Positions 35,026 through 43,708 are shown, numbered from the stretch's first letter. The stretch is DNA of 55,395 bases from Nitrospiraceae bacterium (GCA_003599505.1 QZKO01000023.1:1-55395), one strand, 5' to 3'. Notes: generated by a model not told the origin, from the sequence alone. Made by a program: numbers and translations.

Positions 35026-35472
35026 AATATCTCTGGGACAATCAATATCCTGCTCTAAATAAAGCCACGGGACTTCAATGTAATGACTTGTAAATTGGGG
35101 TGCCGTTCGCTCCCTCCGGTCGCTATGCATTCTTCTCATTGGAAAATTGCCAAAATATTGTAGCTTGATCTTTGAAATTATTCAAGGAAGCGGATTTGCC
35201 TTCGGCAGTTGCACGGGCGAGTACCTCTTTTTGACTTTCTGACCTTGCTGTGACATGGCACAATCTTGTACCGCCAAAACATGTGACAAGTACATCTTAA
35301 AACTCCATAACCCACTTCCCTGATTGACCTTTCTGTCTGTATGTGCCTGATTTTTCAGAAAAGACAAAAATCATCTTTACTGGCACCTGTCTTGCAATAT
35401 CTATTATGTTTCTTGGGGCTAATACAGCTTTGCTGTTATGTTTTACCATTTTATTTGCGAAGGGAATGAAGG
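35026..35472 (+). other. Upstream control region of the DUF1566 PEP-CTERM gene
   Basis: 447 bp without a gene. It contains the sigma-54 promoter at 35381-35396 and, upstream of it, two direct TGTGACA copies at 35249-35255 and 35282-35288, spaced 33 bp (about three helical turns). Their distance from the promoter fits activator sites for an NtrC-type protein. Nothing else recognised. Confidence 0.45.
35381..35396 (+). promoter_or_regulatory. Sigma-54 (-24/-12) promoter of the PEP-CTERM DUF1566 gene
   Basis: TGGCACCTGTCTTGCA matches the RpoN consensus TGGCAC-N5-TTGCA exactly, with the invariant GG and GC 10 bp apart. It lies 77 bp before the ATG at 35473. The sigma-54 activator PrsR is encoded 700 bp away. 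Confidence 0.85.
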
Positions 35473-36141
35473 ATGAAGAACCTGTTAATATTTCTGTTTG
35501 TTCTTGCTGCGGTTTCCGGATTCTCCACGCAGTCTTATGCGGGCCTGGAGCTGCGCGGCACAGACAGCCTCGGCGTCAGGTTAATCTACGACAGTGACCT
35601 TGATGTCACGTGGTACGATCATACGAATTCGTATAATACGTGGCAAAATCAGATGGACTGGGTCTCTGCCCTGACTGTGGATTTCGGTGGGACTATTTAT
35701 GATGACTGGCGTTTGCCGTCGACGGTAGATGGTATATTCTCTTTAGGTTATGACGGCACAACCACAGCCGGCTACAATATAACAAGCAGTGAAATGGGGC
35801 ATCTGTTCTATACCGGGCTTGAGAACAAGGGATATTGTGACGCTTCCGCTAATTGTCCACAGCCCGGCTGGGGTCTGACAAACACAGGGCCTTTTCTGAA
35901 TCTGCGGCCGTACACCTACTGGTCCGGCACGGAATACGCCGCCGATACAGTCTTCGCCTGGAGCTTCAGCAACAATTACGGCTACCAGGGCAGTTACAAT
36001 AAAGACTACAACCCCTATTACGCCGTTGCCGTCCGTCCGGGCGACGTCGCAGTCGTGCCTGAACCGGTGTCAATGATGCTGTTCGGCATCGGCGCTGTGT
36101 TATTGGTTGCGCTCAGGATAGTGATCAGGCGGCGCGGATAA
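35473..36141 (+). CDS. PEP-CTERM sorted protein with DUF1566 (Lcl C-terminal-type) domain
   Basis: A 222-residue exported protein. Residues 1-23 are a signal peptide (LLIFLFVLAAVSGFSTQSYA). The core is a DUF1566 domain: LIYDSDLDVTWYDHTN, YDDWRLPSTVDG, YWSGTEYAADTVFAWSFS and YYAVAVRPGD. The C-terminal 28 residues form the sorting signal: VPEP motif, a hydrophobic segment (VSMMLFGIGAVLLVALRIVI) and a basic RRRG end. XrtA would cleave near the PEP motif and pass the protein to the surface, probably in contact with EPS. A sigma-54 promoter stands upstream. Confidence 0.92.
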   Translation: MKNLLIFLFVLAAVSGFSTQSYAGLELRGTDSLGVRLIYDSDLDVTWYDHTNSYNTWQNQMDWVSALTVDFGGTIYDDWRLPSTVDGIFSLGYDGTTTAGYNITSSEMGHLFYTGLENKGYCDASANCPQPGWGLTNTGPFLNLRPYTYWSGTEYAADTVFAWSFSNNYGYQGSYNKDYNPYYAVAVRPGDVAVVPEPVSMMLFGIGAVLLVALRIVIRRRG

Positions 36142-36175
36142 ACCGGTCCGGCAAACTTATTAGAGCATGAATGAA

Positions 36176-37573
36176 TCAACCTGCTTCATCTTTAATAGTT
36201 AATTTATATTTGTCGATTAAATCATAGAGAGTCGGTCTGCTTATTCCTAATTCTTCAGAGGCCCGTTTAATATTACCTCTGTGCCGCATTATCACGTTTT
36301 CAATAAGGTCTTTCTCAAGCCTGTTGCGCGCTTCTTTCAAAGTCATCTTTTCATACTTCCCGCCCTGATTCTCGCCGGTAATTCCCTTTTTAAACTGGTT
36401 CTCCAAACCCATATGATGAGGCTCTATAATATGAGAATCCGCCGTGATAATCGCCTTCTGAATTTTATTTTCAAGCTCCCTGACGTTGCCCGGCCACGGA
36501 TAGCTACCGACCGCTTCGAGGGCTTCCCGGCTGAAGCCTTTTATTTTTTTCCTGAACACGAACTTATATCGTTCAAGAAATGTTTTCGCGAGCAGCAATA
36601 CATCATCTCCGCGCTCCCGCAAGGGAGGGATGCTGATCGATATTACGCTTATTCTGAAAAAAAGGTCCTCGCGGAACTGTTTTTCCTTCATCGCGTTATT
36701 CAGGTCGATATTTGTTGCCGCTATTATACGTGTATCGATCTCTATATCACTCCTGCCGCCGATTCTCTGGACCTTTTTCTCCTGGAGGAACCTTAAGAGC
36801 TTGGACTGAAGTCTCGGGGACATCTCTCCGATCTCGTCAAGGAAAAGGGTCCCTTTATCAGCGTATTCAAACTTGCCGAGCTGCTGGACATACGCGCCGG
36901 TGAACGCGCCTTTTTCATGTCCGAACAACTCGGATTCCAGGAGGGTTTCCGGTATCGCGCCGCAATTGATCGGGATAAAGGGTCCTTTATTCCTTGAGCT
37001 TTTTTCATGGACCGCGCGCGCCACCAGCTCCTTCCCGGTGCCGCTCTCTCCCGTGATCAGCACTGCCGCGTCAGTTGAGGCGACTTTATGAATCGTTTCA
37101 AAAATTTTCAGCATACCGGCGCTCTGCCCGATCATCCCGGCAAATCCCGCTTCCTGCTCGATAATCGTGTGGAGTTTCAGGTTTTCCCTTTCTATCTCAT
37201 GGAGGTGCCAGGCCCTTTGCAGGATTATTTTAAGCTCATTCATGTTTACCGGCTTGAGATAGTAATCATAAGCGCCTATCTGCACCGCCTTGAGCGCGTT
37301 TTCCCTGTCGTTATTGCCCGTAACTATAATAACTTTTGTATCAGGCGCCTGACTAAGGATTTCCTGCAGGCACGACAGTCCTTCACTTGCCCCGTTTTCA
37401 TCAGGAGGCAGACCGAGATCAAGGGTCACGACAGGGGGGTGTTTTGCCTTAAACAGGTTAATCGCAGAGGTCCTGTCGGACGCCTGAAGGATTTCATATC
37501 CTTCGGACAGTCCCCATTTAATATGGGTCCGGATATCAGGATCGTCTTCAACTATGAGTAACAGTTTCATCAT
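36176..37573 (-). CDS. prsR: PEP-CTERM system sigma-54-dependent response regulator PrsR
   Basis: A 465-residue NtrC-type activator. The receiver domain (about 4-120) has phosphoacceptor Asp52 in VVTLDLGLPP and Lys in YYLKPVN. The AAA+ domain has Walker A GESGTGKE at 174-182, the sigma-54-binding GAFTGA in GHEKGAFTGAYVQ, Walker B GTLFLDEIGEM and the arginine-rich REDLFFRISV. A Fis-type helix-turn-helix ends the protein (IKRASEELGISRPTLYDLI). Matches the exosortase-associated regulator family. With PrsK it is expected to turn on PEP-CTERM genes; two sigma-54 boxes in this window fit. It lies at the 3' end of the run prsK, PP-loop, phosphodiesterase, prsR. Confidence 0.93.
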   Translation of the reverse strand: MMKLLLIVEDDPDIRTHIKWGLSEGYEILQASDRTSAINLFKAKHPPVVTLDLGLPPDENGASEGLSCLQEILSQAPDTKVIIVTGNNDRENALKAVQIGAYDYYLKPVNMNELKIILQRAWHLHEIERENLKLHTIIEQEAGFAGMIGQSAGMLKIFETIHKVASTDAAVLITGESGTGKELVARAVHEKSSRNKGPFIPINCGAIPETLLESELFGHEKGAFTGAYVQQLGKFEYADKGTLFLDEIGEMSPRLQSKLLRFLQEKKVQRIGGRSDIEIDTRIIAATNIDLNNAMKEKQFREDLFFRISVISISIPPLRERGDDVLLLAKTFLERYKFVFRKKIKGFSREALEAVGSYPWPGNVRELENKIQKAIITADSHIIEPHHMGLENQFKKGITGENQGGKYEKMTLKEARNRLEKDLIENVIMRHRGNIKRASEELGISRPTLYDLIDKYKLTIKDEAG

Positions 37574-37594
37574 ACGGAATATTGCGGGAACAAA

Positions 37595-38947
37595 TCAAAG
37601 GTTTTTCATCAAAGATACCCCGTCAAAATAATCGTCCCGGATTTTCAGGAAAGACATCACGGTAGGGCCGACGTCAACAATATTTATGTCGGTTGCCTGA
37701 ATCTTCCTGTTTATATAGAAAACGGCGTCCCCTCTTGTATGGCCCCCTGTCAAAAAACTCCTGCCGGTTATTTGGATCTTGCTGATTGAGCCCTTAAGGT
37801 CATATCCATTATGGGAAAGCGCTACAACATCAGGCGCCTCATCATAATGATCACCGCTGTACAGCTCTTCCCTGAAGAAGACGGTTTTTATTACCTTCTC
37901 ACCGTCAACAGTCAGTGACATGAGGTCTTCTTTCAGTCTCTGCCTTAAATTTTCATAACCGGAAGGGGCGACTCTTCCCCGGGGGTATTTCCCCTTCATG
38001 TGAATATAGAATCTTGAGGGGTCGAGGGCGAAGATCGTGCTCTCCCCGTCGATGTCTTCCAGGGACTGGGGATTATCTTTCATGAACTTGAGATACCCTT
38101 TCCCCCTGAGCCATGCATTCAGGTATATCTCCTGCTTTATAGCCGTGGAGCCGTGGTCGGACAATATGATAAACGGGACATCGTCTCCGGTCTTTTCATA
38201 TGCCTCCCCTATAAACACATCCAGTTTCCTGTAAAAGTCAATAAAAAAGTTGTGCTGGGGATGCTGCGGGTCTTCGAGTGCTGCCCATAGATAGTGGTGA
38301 AGGCGGTCGGTTTCCGTGATTACCCCGATGAACAGGTCCCACTCGTGATTGTCTAAAAAATGCAGTATCGCATTTTTCCTGATGATAAACGTCTGTTCGA
38401 TATCGTCTGCAAGCGCTGATAGGGATTCCTGCGCCTTTTTTGTATCAACGTCCATCTTATATCCCATGCCCGCGAGATATTGATAAGCTGAATCGGGGTA
38501 AGTGGCCTTCTTCAGGTCGAGAGCGACAAAGCCCGCTGTCAGGATACCGTTTAGCGGTTTTGCAGGATATGTGGAAGGGACATTAAGCACTATGCTTTTT
38601 TTGTTGTGCCTCCCGGCGATATCCCATAATGTACTGCTTTTTATATCCGAAGAGTTCGGGAAACGCCATTGATACGTATCCTTTTGCAGCTCCATGAAGC
38701 CATAGATGCCATGTCTTCCGGGGTTTACGCCTGTCATAAACGTAGTCCAGGAAGTTGATGAAACCTCAGGAATCGAAGCCGTCATGTCTGAGAGAGTCCC
38801 CTTTGCTGCAAGTTTCGCAAGGTTAGGCATAAGCCCTTCCTCAATAAAACGCCGTAAAAGACTGCATGGAACACCGTCAATGCCGATTACAACAACTTTT
38901 TCCTTCCTTCCATTCTGTCCGGATTTGCCTTTTAAAAAGCCGAACAT
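37595..38947 (-). CDS. Alkaline phosphatase superfamily protein (type I phosphodiesterase/nucleotide pyrophosphatase-like)
   Basis: A 450-residue hydrolase fold. Metal- and nucleophile-site motifs: VVIGIDGVPCSL (first Asp), SSTSWTTFMTGVNPGRHGIYG (candidate Thr/Ser nucleophile), ETDRLHHYLW, ILSDHGST and a late metal His in GGHTRGDAVFY. The superfamily splits phosphodiesters, phosphomonoesters or sulfate esters. No signal peptide is seen, suggesting a cytosolic activated nucleotide or sugar as substrate. Its start overlaps the stop of the PP-loop gene by one base, so the two are translationally coupled and likely work in sequence. Position between prsK and prsR suggests a part in the same EPS/PEP-CTERM programme (inference). 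Confidence 0.88.
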   Translation of the reverse strand: MFGFLKGKSGQNGRKEKVVVIGIDGVPCSLLRRFIEEGLMPNLAKLAAKGTLSDMTASIPEVSSTSWTTFMTGVNPGRHGIYGFMELQKDTYQWRFPNSSDIKSSTLWDIAGRHNKKSIVLNVPSTYPAKPLNGILTAGFVALDLKKATYPDSAYQYLAGMGYKMDVDTKKAQESLSALADDIEQTFIIRKNAILHFLDNHEWDLFIGVITETDRLHHYLWAALEDPQHPQHNFFIDFYRKLDVFIGEAYEKTGDDVPFIILSDHGSTAIKQEIYLNAWLRGKGYLKFMKDNPQSLEDIDGESTIFALDPSRFYIHMKGKYPRGRVAPSGYENLRQRLKEDLMSLTVDGEKVIKTVFFREELYSGDHYDEAPDVVALSHNGYDLKGSISKIQITGRSFLTGGHTRGDAVFYINRKIQATDINIVDVGPTVMSFLKIRDDYFDGVSLMKNL

Positions 38948-39771
38948 TACATATACCCCAGATCCCTCAGTTTACCCATGATCTCTTCCTTGCCCTGCCC
39001 CCTTCCCGCCCGTTCTGTTGTATTTTCAAGGTCCTGTTCCCATGCGGGGATATCGGACATTTTCACGGTAGAGCCTTTTGCCCCAAGTGACCTGTAGCCT
39101 TCATTATATAAAACACAGAAAGGCACGTTATATTTAAAAATAAAATTCCAGATATCGCGTTCCTTAAAATGCAGGATCGGCTGCACCCTTGTATGCGGCG
39201 GGTTGCTTCTGTCACTGAAATATGTTTCTTCTATCCTTGCTGATTGTTCGTCCCATCTTATCGCGGTTGCAAGCGCATGGACCCCGTAATCTTCCAGGAA
39301 GATATTCATCGCAACCGTCTTCATCAAATGATTGCCGACATACGATTCAGGCTCAAACGGAAATTCAGCATCCTCAAAACCGAGCTTCGCAATCTCGGAC
39401 CTGTTACGTTCATTGAGACTGCTCACCTTAATCATATCACCAACATTTTTCGCTTTATCGCTCACATCGGTATTCTTGGCGATAATCACATTAAGGTCCC
39501 ATTCCTTTTTAAGACGGTTTACAACGTCCCATATCTCTTCAAACACATATCCCTCGTCAATAAACATGATTTTCGGCATAGGCACGGAAAGGTCCCTGCA
39601 CGTTTCCCTGAATAACCACGTCATTGTCGTGCTGTCCTTTCCGCCTGTCCATGCAACAGCCAGCTTCTCCGTTCCAAATTTTTCAATCGCCTCTTTGATT
39701 ACCTTTTTTGACTGGTTGATCTTCTCTTCAAGGCTTGATGCCATAAGCATTTCTCTTTCTTTAAAATCCAC
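38947..39771 (-). CDS. PAPS reductase/CysD-like PP-loop ATP pyrophosphatase family protein
   Basis: 274 residues. The PP-loop LAVAWTGGKDSTTMTWLF (about 34-51) binds and cleaves ATP into AMP and PPi. The core continues with IMFIDEGYVFEE, GVHALATAIRWDEQSAR, RVQPILHFKERDIWNFI and the CysD-like C-terminal ERAGRGQGKEEIMGKLRDLG. The cysteines used by true reductases are missing (GYRSLGAKGST where GxxxC-type motifs would sit), so reduction of PAPS is unlikely. Adenylyl transfer as in sulfate adenylyltransferase CysD is more likely, although no CysN or APS kinase is in the window. Coupled to the phosphatase-like gene. Confidence 0.85.
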   Translation of the reverse strand: MDFKEREMLMASSLEEKINQSKKVIKEAIEKFGTEKLAVAWTGGKDSTTMTWLFRETCRDLSVPMPKIMFIDEGYVFEEIWDVVNRLKKEWDLNVIIAKNTDVSDKAKNVGDMIKVSSLNERNRSEIAKLGFEDAEFPFEPESYVGNHLMKTVAMNIFLEDYGVHALATAIRWDEQSARIEETYFSDRSNPPHTRVQPILHFKERDIWNFIFKYNVPFCVLYNEGYRSLGAKGSTVKMSDIPAWEQDLENTTERAGRGQGKEEIMGKLRDLGYM

Positions 39772-39935
39772 TATATTCCCTCCTTTGGGTTTAAATAGAT
39801 CAGAATAGCCAGCAGGAAATTTTAGCTTACTTTCCTAATTTTAGCCACTATTCCCATAAACTTTTCGGCAAATCCTCTTATTTGCTTAAACCTGAGCGCT
39901 TCACAGCATAATATTGCCTCATCTTCACAAATCTG

Positions 39936-42005
39936 TTATTCTGCCGCAAGCGGCAAAAAGACTGCAAAAGAGGTCCCCCGGCCTTCCACGCTGTCTACTG
40001 TCAATTTGCCGGAATGAGCATCAATTATTGTCTTGCACTGATAAAGACCTATTCCGAGCCCTTTCTTCTTGGTGGTCTGAAAAGGCTTAAAAAGTCTCTT
40101 CTCAATAAAATCCGGGGACATTCCGCATCCGTTATCGGTTACTTTTATAAAAGCCATGGAATTCCCGGCGCCTATGTTAATTTTAATCGCGCCCCGGGTC
40201 CCGGCGGCGTCAATTGCATTCATGATCAGGTTAATAATAACTTTTATTATTTCCTCCCTGTCGATTTTCGTATAAACCGGTCCTGCCTCTGTAAAAGATA
40301 ATTTCGGGTCTCCGTTCATATTAAGTTGAGAGACGGCCGACCTGACGCATGCTCCCAGGTCTGAATATTCAAGTTCAAGACTTGTTTTAGCCGGAAGATT
40401 CTTAAGTCTTTCTATAATCCCCTTGATCTTTTCGGAAGTATTGGAAACCGCCCGCATCGCGTCTCTCTGGAAATCAGGATTATCGATATGCTCCTCCGCG
40501 TTATGCGCTATCAGTGAAAGCATGGAAACCGCGTTCTTGAGGTCATGTATTATAAAAGATGATAACCTTCCCACTGCTTCCATTTCCTTTGCTTCGGTCA
40601 ATTCCACGGAAAGCTTTGAATTCATAATAGCCGAAGTCGCCTGTTTAGCCAGGGTTTTCAGGAGATCATAATCCTCGTAATTATACTCATCACCGCTCAG
40701 TCCTTCCTTCAGGATTACAAACCCTATAAGGTCTTCAATATGAAAGAGGGGGACTATAAGAGATGTTTCCGTATTCTCAAGAAAACTTTTATGGATCTCG
40801 ACAATCTCTTTGCATTTATTGTCATCGACATTCAAAATCCATTTTTTGCTCTGTAAAAACTCTATAAGTCCCTTATCGGGGCCTTCCTTAATCACGTCAT
40901 TTTCAGGGCCTGTAACACAGTGGTATTCTCCATTATCTTTTTCTTTCAGCCATACCGATGCCCCCCGTGAGCCAATGGCTTCTTTAAATTCCCCGGCTAT
41001 CGACTCCAGGAGTTCTTCGGATGTATGTTTCAATGAAATACGCTGCGTAAACCGGAGCCATTGTTCCCTGTAATCATATTTTGAACTGTAAAAATTCTTG
41101 CTTATGAAAACCAGGGCCTTTCTCCTTAACTGCTCCGACAGGAGCGCCGTCATAATCAAAATCGCGCCGGCAAAACCAAGGAAGGTCGTAATATTTTTCC
41201 CAACCTGGGGACCCATATAACGCATTCCCTCGCCTACTATGCCGAGGCCGAGGAGATAGAATCCTACGACAAATATACTGACAGACCTGAAAAGAATTTT
41301 TCGGGATATGGCGATCTCAACATGCAAGGCCTTATGTTTGAAAATGGAAAGCCCTATTAAAAGAGCAGAAACCAGGATAACGCCTTCTCTTACGGGAAGA
41401 AGCTCCATATTCAACGAGCGATAAAGCAGGGCATAACTGTAATAAAAAATATTCATGGCAATGATGCTGCCTGCTCCCATAATAGTGTATTTAATTTGCC
41501 ATTTGCCGATTCCCGAGGAACTTCTTAATGTTGCTTCCAGGTTTATGATCGATACGATAGAGTAAAATAAAAGCAAAAGGTTAAAAATATATCCTGTATT
41601 CTCCAGAAAAAGAGTTTTTTCGATATCGAATTCCGGAGAATAAAAAAAATCCTCAACCGGTTTTGCCGTGAAGAAATAGATAAATAGCGGAGATGCTAAT
41701 AATAATGCCCTGGAGAATTTGCTGACAGCTCCCCAATAGTCAACACGGGCAAAGCTCATCGAAAATAAGAGCCATGAGGTGACCATTACAGCCTCGGCAA
41801 TAAAAACGATCCTTTTCCATGTTACAAGCGATTCAGGTCTAAGCACACACAATGAATCGCCTCCAATCACTACCGCGGTCGAGAGGGCGCTGAGAAAAAA
41901 AGCAATATGGGAAATACGGTGATATTTTCTGAATAGGACCACAAATGCGATGAGGATGAGGGACAGTACCGCGAGTGTTGAAAGTATGACTATAACCGTC
42001 TCCAT
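39936..42005 (-). CDS. prsK: PEP-CTERM system membrane histidine kinase PrsK
   Basis: A 689-residue sensor kinase. About eight hydrophobic segments fill residues 1-300, a GAF-like domain spans roughly 320-470 (LLESIAGEFKEAIGSRGASV, SLIVPLFHIEDLIGFVIL), the phosphoacceptor is His487 in SSFIIHDLKNAVSML, and the ATPase has NLIMNAIDAAGTRG (N box), KVTDNGCGMSP (G1) and KGLGIGLYQCK (G2). This matches the exosortase-associated kinase family that partners PrsR. Unlike the usual adjacent pair, two enzyme genes separate it from prsR. The upstream 269 bp is shared with a divergent Crp/Fnr gene. Confidence 0.93.
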   Translation of the reverse strand: METVIVILSTLAVLSLILIAFVVLFRKYHRISHIAFFLSALSTAVVIGGDSLCVLRPESLVTWKRIVFIAEAVMVTSWLLFSMSFARVDYWGAVSKFSRALLLASPLFIYFFTAKPVEDFFYSPEFDIEKTLFLENTGYIFNLLLLFYSIVSIINLEATLRSSSGIGKWQIKYTIMGAGSIIAMNIFYYSYALLYRSLNMELLPVREGVILVSALLIGLSIFKHKALHVEIAISRKILFRSVSIFVVGFYLLGLGIVGEGMRYMGPQVGKNITTFLGFAGAILIMTALLSEQLRRKALVFISKNFYSSKYDYREQWLRFTQRISLKHTSEELLESIAGEFKEAIGSRGASVWLKEKDNGEYHCVTGPENDVIKEGPDKGLIEFLQSKKWILNVDDNKCKEIVEIHKSFLENTETSLIVPLFHIEDLIGFVILKEGLSGDEYNYEDYDLLKTLAKQATSAIMNSKLSVELTEAKEMEAVGRLSSFIIHDLKNAVSMLSLIAHNAEEHIDNPDFQRDAMRAVSNTSEKIKGIIERLKNLPAKTSLELEYSDLGACVRSAVSQLNMNGDPKLSFTEAGPVYTKIDREEIIKVIINLIMNAIDAAGTRGAIKINIGAGNSMAFIKVTDNGCGMSPDFIEKRLFKPFQTTKKKGLGIGLYQCKTIIDAHSGKLTVDSVEGRGTSFAVFLPLAAE

Positions 42006-42104
42006 AAGATTAAATAATATATAAATTATACTCCTTCCAATCTTTTTTAGACAGTCTGAACTTCAACCGTTTTCATCAAGTGGCTGAAATTCAGGAAGCA
42101 GGAA

Positions 42105-42126
42105 AACTGTAATAATTCTGACAGTT
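42105..42126. promoter_or_regulatory. 22-bp palindrome in the prsK/crp divergent region
   Basis: AACTGT-N10-ACAGTT, a perfect 6-bp dyad with the 22-bp overall size typical of Crp/Fnr operators, between prsK and the Crp/Fnr-type gene. It could be the binding site of that regulator, controlling itself and prsK. The half-site is not the E. coli CRP or FNR consensus. Confidence 0.4.
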
Positions 42127-42182
42127 GTGTTATTATTTTTAAATAATGTATTTTAATCCTGCAATTAACTATTATTTATTTT

Positions 42183-42275
42183 ATGGCTTCTGATTATTCA
42201 ACTCGGAAAAGCAGACCCGATGCCGGAGGACCTTCCATGCAGAAAACATCCGGAATACCCGGGAGAACCGAATAA
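42183..42275 (+). CDS. Possible 30-codon leader peptide ending on the Crp/Fnr start codon
   Basis: ATG at 42183 opens a 30-codon frame (MASDYSTRKSRPDAGGPSMQ at the start) whose TAA shares one base with the ATG of the downstream regulator (TAATG). Such overlap would couple translation. There is no Shine-Dalgarno and no family likeness, so it may be chance. Confidence 0.25.
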   Translation: MASDYSTRKSRPDAGGPSMQKTSGIPGRTE

Positions 42276-42973
42276 TGCAGGACACCCACAAGAATGAATT
42301 CCTGAAAAAGATCAGGCTGTTCTCATCATTGACGGACAGTGAGATTGATAATCTCATAACTAAGCTGGTTGTAAAAAAATTCAGGAAACATGAAACGATT
42401 TTACATGAAGAAGACACGAATGAATTCATGTACATTATCCTGTTGGGGAAAGTTAAAGCCATTCGCGTAACGGAAGACGGCAAAGAAATAATCCTCGCGG
42501 TACATCAGTCAGGTGAGTTCTTCGGAGAGATGTCCCTCATTGACGGCAGGACGACCCCCGCGTCTGTAATAGCAACTGAAGATTCCCTTATTGCTCTGAT
42601 CTCCAAAAATGATTTCTATTCAACCTTACTGGTGCAAAACAAGGTAGTCGTAAACCTGTTAAAAATATTCTGCGTAAGACTGCGCAAATCCTGGGACACC
42701 ATACAACTGCTCAATTTCAACAATGCGTCCCAAAGAGTTAAGATGCTTTTTCTTATGCTGTCTGAAGAATACGGTAAAAAATCACCTGAAGGAGTGACGT
42801 TAAACATCAGGTTGACTCACCAGGATATTGCCGAAATGACGGGTATGACACGTGAAACTATAACAAGGATAATAGACAAATGGCAAAAAAGCGGAGAACT
42901 TGCAGTCCTTAGAGATAAACTTATCCGTCTTAGTCCGCTTTTTTTCCAGAAAGATATTGATATAAAGTTATAA
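42275..42973 (+). CDS. Crp/Fnr-family transcriptional regulator
   Basis: 232 residues: a cyclic-nucleotide-binding-type beta-roll (about 15-125, with GEFFGEMSLIDGRTTPASVIA in the ligand-pocket place), a long dimer helix, and a Crp-type winged helix with LTHQDIAEMTGMTRETITRI as the recognition helix. No Cys cluster for an Fe-S sensor is present, so it is not a classical Fnr. GGGAG stands about 10 nt before the ATG. It is divergent from prsK and convergent with a PEP-CTERM gene; a shared hairpin terminator follows. It may tie EPS/PEP-CTERM expression to a nucleotide signal (inference). Confidence 0.92.
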   Translation: MQDTHKNEFLKKIRLFSSLTDSEIDNLITKLVVKKFRKHETILHEEDTNEFMYIILLGKVKAIRVTEDGKEIILAVHQSGEFFGEMSLIDGRTTPASVIATEDSLIALISKNDFYSTLLVQNKVVVNLLKIFCVRLRKSWDTIQLLNFNNASQRVKMLFLMLSEEYGKKSPEGVTLNIRLTHQDIAEMTGMTRETITRIIDKWQKSGELAVLRDKLIRLSPLFFQKDIDIKL

Positions 42974-43001
42974 TCTGGATTGTCCCGGCAGGTTGAATTA
43001 A

Positions 43002-43045
43002 AAAAGGCTTTTGCAAAATTTTTCATTTGCAAAAGCCTTTTGTCT
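43002..43045. terminator. Bidirectional Rho-independent terminator
   Basis: Perfect 16-bp arms AAAAGGCTTTTGCAAA (43002-43017) and its complement (43026-43041) around an 8-bp loop, with T-rich sequence on the plus side and an A-run (T-run on the minus strand) on the other. It separates the convergent Crp/Fnr and PEP-CTERM genes and can serve both. Confidence 0.88.
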
Positions 43046-43066
43046 TTTCTGTATTGTCTACTTAAT

Positions 43067-43708
43067 TTATTTCTTTCTCCGCCTTGCGTAGAAGGCTGCG
43101 CCGATTAGCCCTGAACCGAGGAGCAGTAAAGTACCGGGCTCCGGAACGGGTGTAAGCTCCAGATCAAAACTGGATTGTCCCGGACCTCTGTGCGTTAAAG
43201 TGGCGATCCCTGTCAGAGAGAAAGAAGCGGGTATTGAAACAGGGTAGCTGTCAACTGAACCGCTGAAAGCTCCGGGGCCGAATACACCTAAGCTCCCAAG
43301 CAGAGTGCCTTCATCAAATAAAGAGCTCCCCATCCACGTTTCAAAGCTTGCCGTTCCACCTGCCGTTCCGCCGACTTTTGTGCTGAACCCGGGTTCGGTC
43401 GCGCTGAATCCCGTGTCACCAAATTTTATCGTCAGGGTGCCGCCTCCCGTGGTATTGACATTAACGGAATTCAGATCCAGATATGGGATGGTGGTCAGGC
43501 CTGTGCTTACATTAATGTCAAACACGCCCACCGCACCGATAAAAGTAACTACACCAGAAGTCGGATTGCTGTCTCCAGCCAAGCCATCGGTAATAGTAAC
43601 GGTATTTTCAGGTACACCATCACTTAATTCCAGTGTAGGTATTGCGAAAACAGATTGAAATCCAAGTCCGACAAATACCGCCAATATAAACAATAATATT
43701 TTCTTCAT
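43067..43708 (-). CDS. PEP-CTERM sorted protein of unknown core
   Basis: A 213-residue exported protein. Signal peptide residues 1-22 (ILLFILAVFVGLGFQSVFA). The middle (about 25-185) is a beta-rich, Gly/Thr/Ser-rich region with no family I recognise; a choice-of-anchor-type sandwich is possible. The last 26 residues are a textbook sorting signal: VPEPGTLLLLGSGLIGAAFY then ARRRKK. Expected fate: cleavage by XrtA and surface display with EPS. It has a strong AGGAGGT ribosome site and a sigma-54 promoter 71-85 bp upstream. Confidence 0.92.
   Translation of the reverse strand: MKKILLFILAVFVGLGFQSVFAIPTLELSDGVPENTVTITDGLAGDSNPTSGVVTFIGAVGVFDINVSTGLTTIPYLDLNSVNVNTTGGGTLTIKFGDTGFSATEPGFSTKVGGTAGGTASFETWMGSSLFDEGTLLGSLGVFGPGAFSGSVDSYPVSIPASFSLTGIATLTHRGPGQSSFDLELTPVPEPGTLLLLGSGLIGAAFYARRRKK

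Noticed and set aside
35053-35068. AAAGCCACGGG, like the 3' part of a GEMM-I cyclic-di-GMP riboswitch
   Set aside because: The other conserved blocks of the riboswitch are absent; a tRNA on the opposite strand occupies the upstream sequence.
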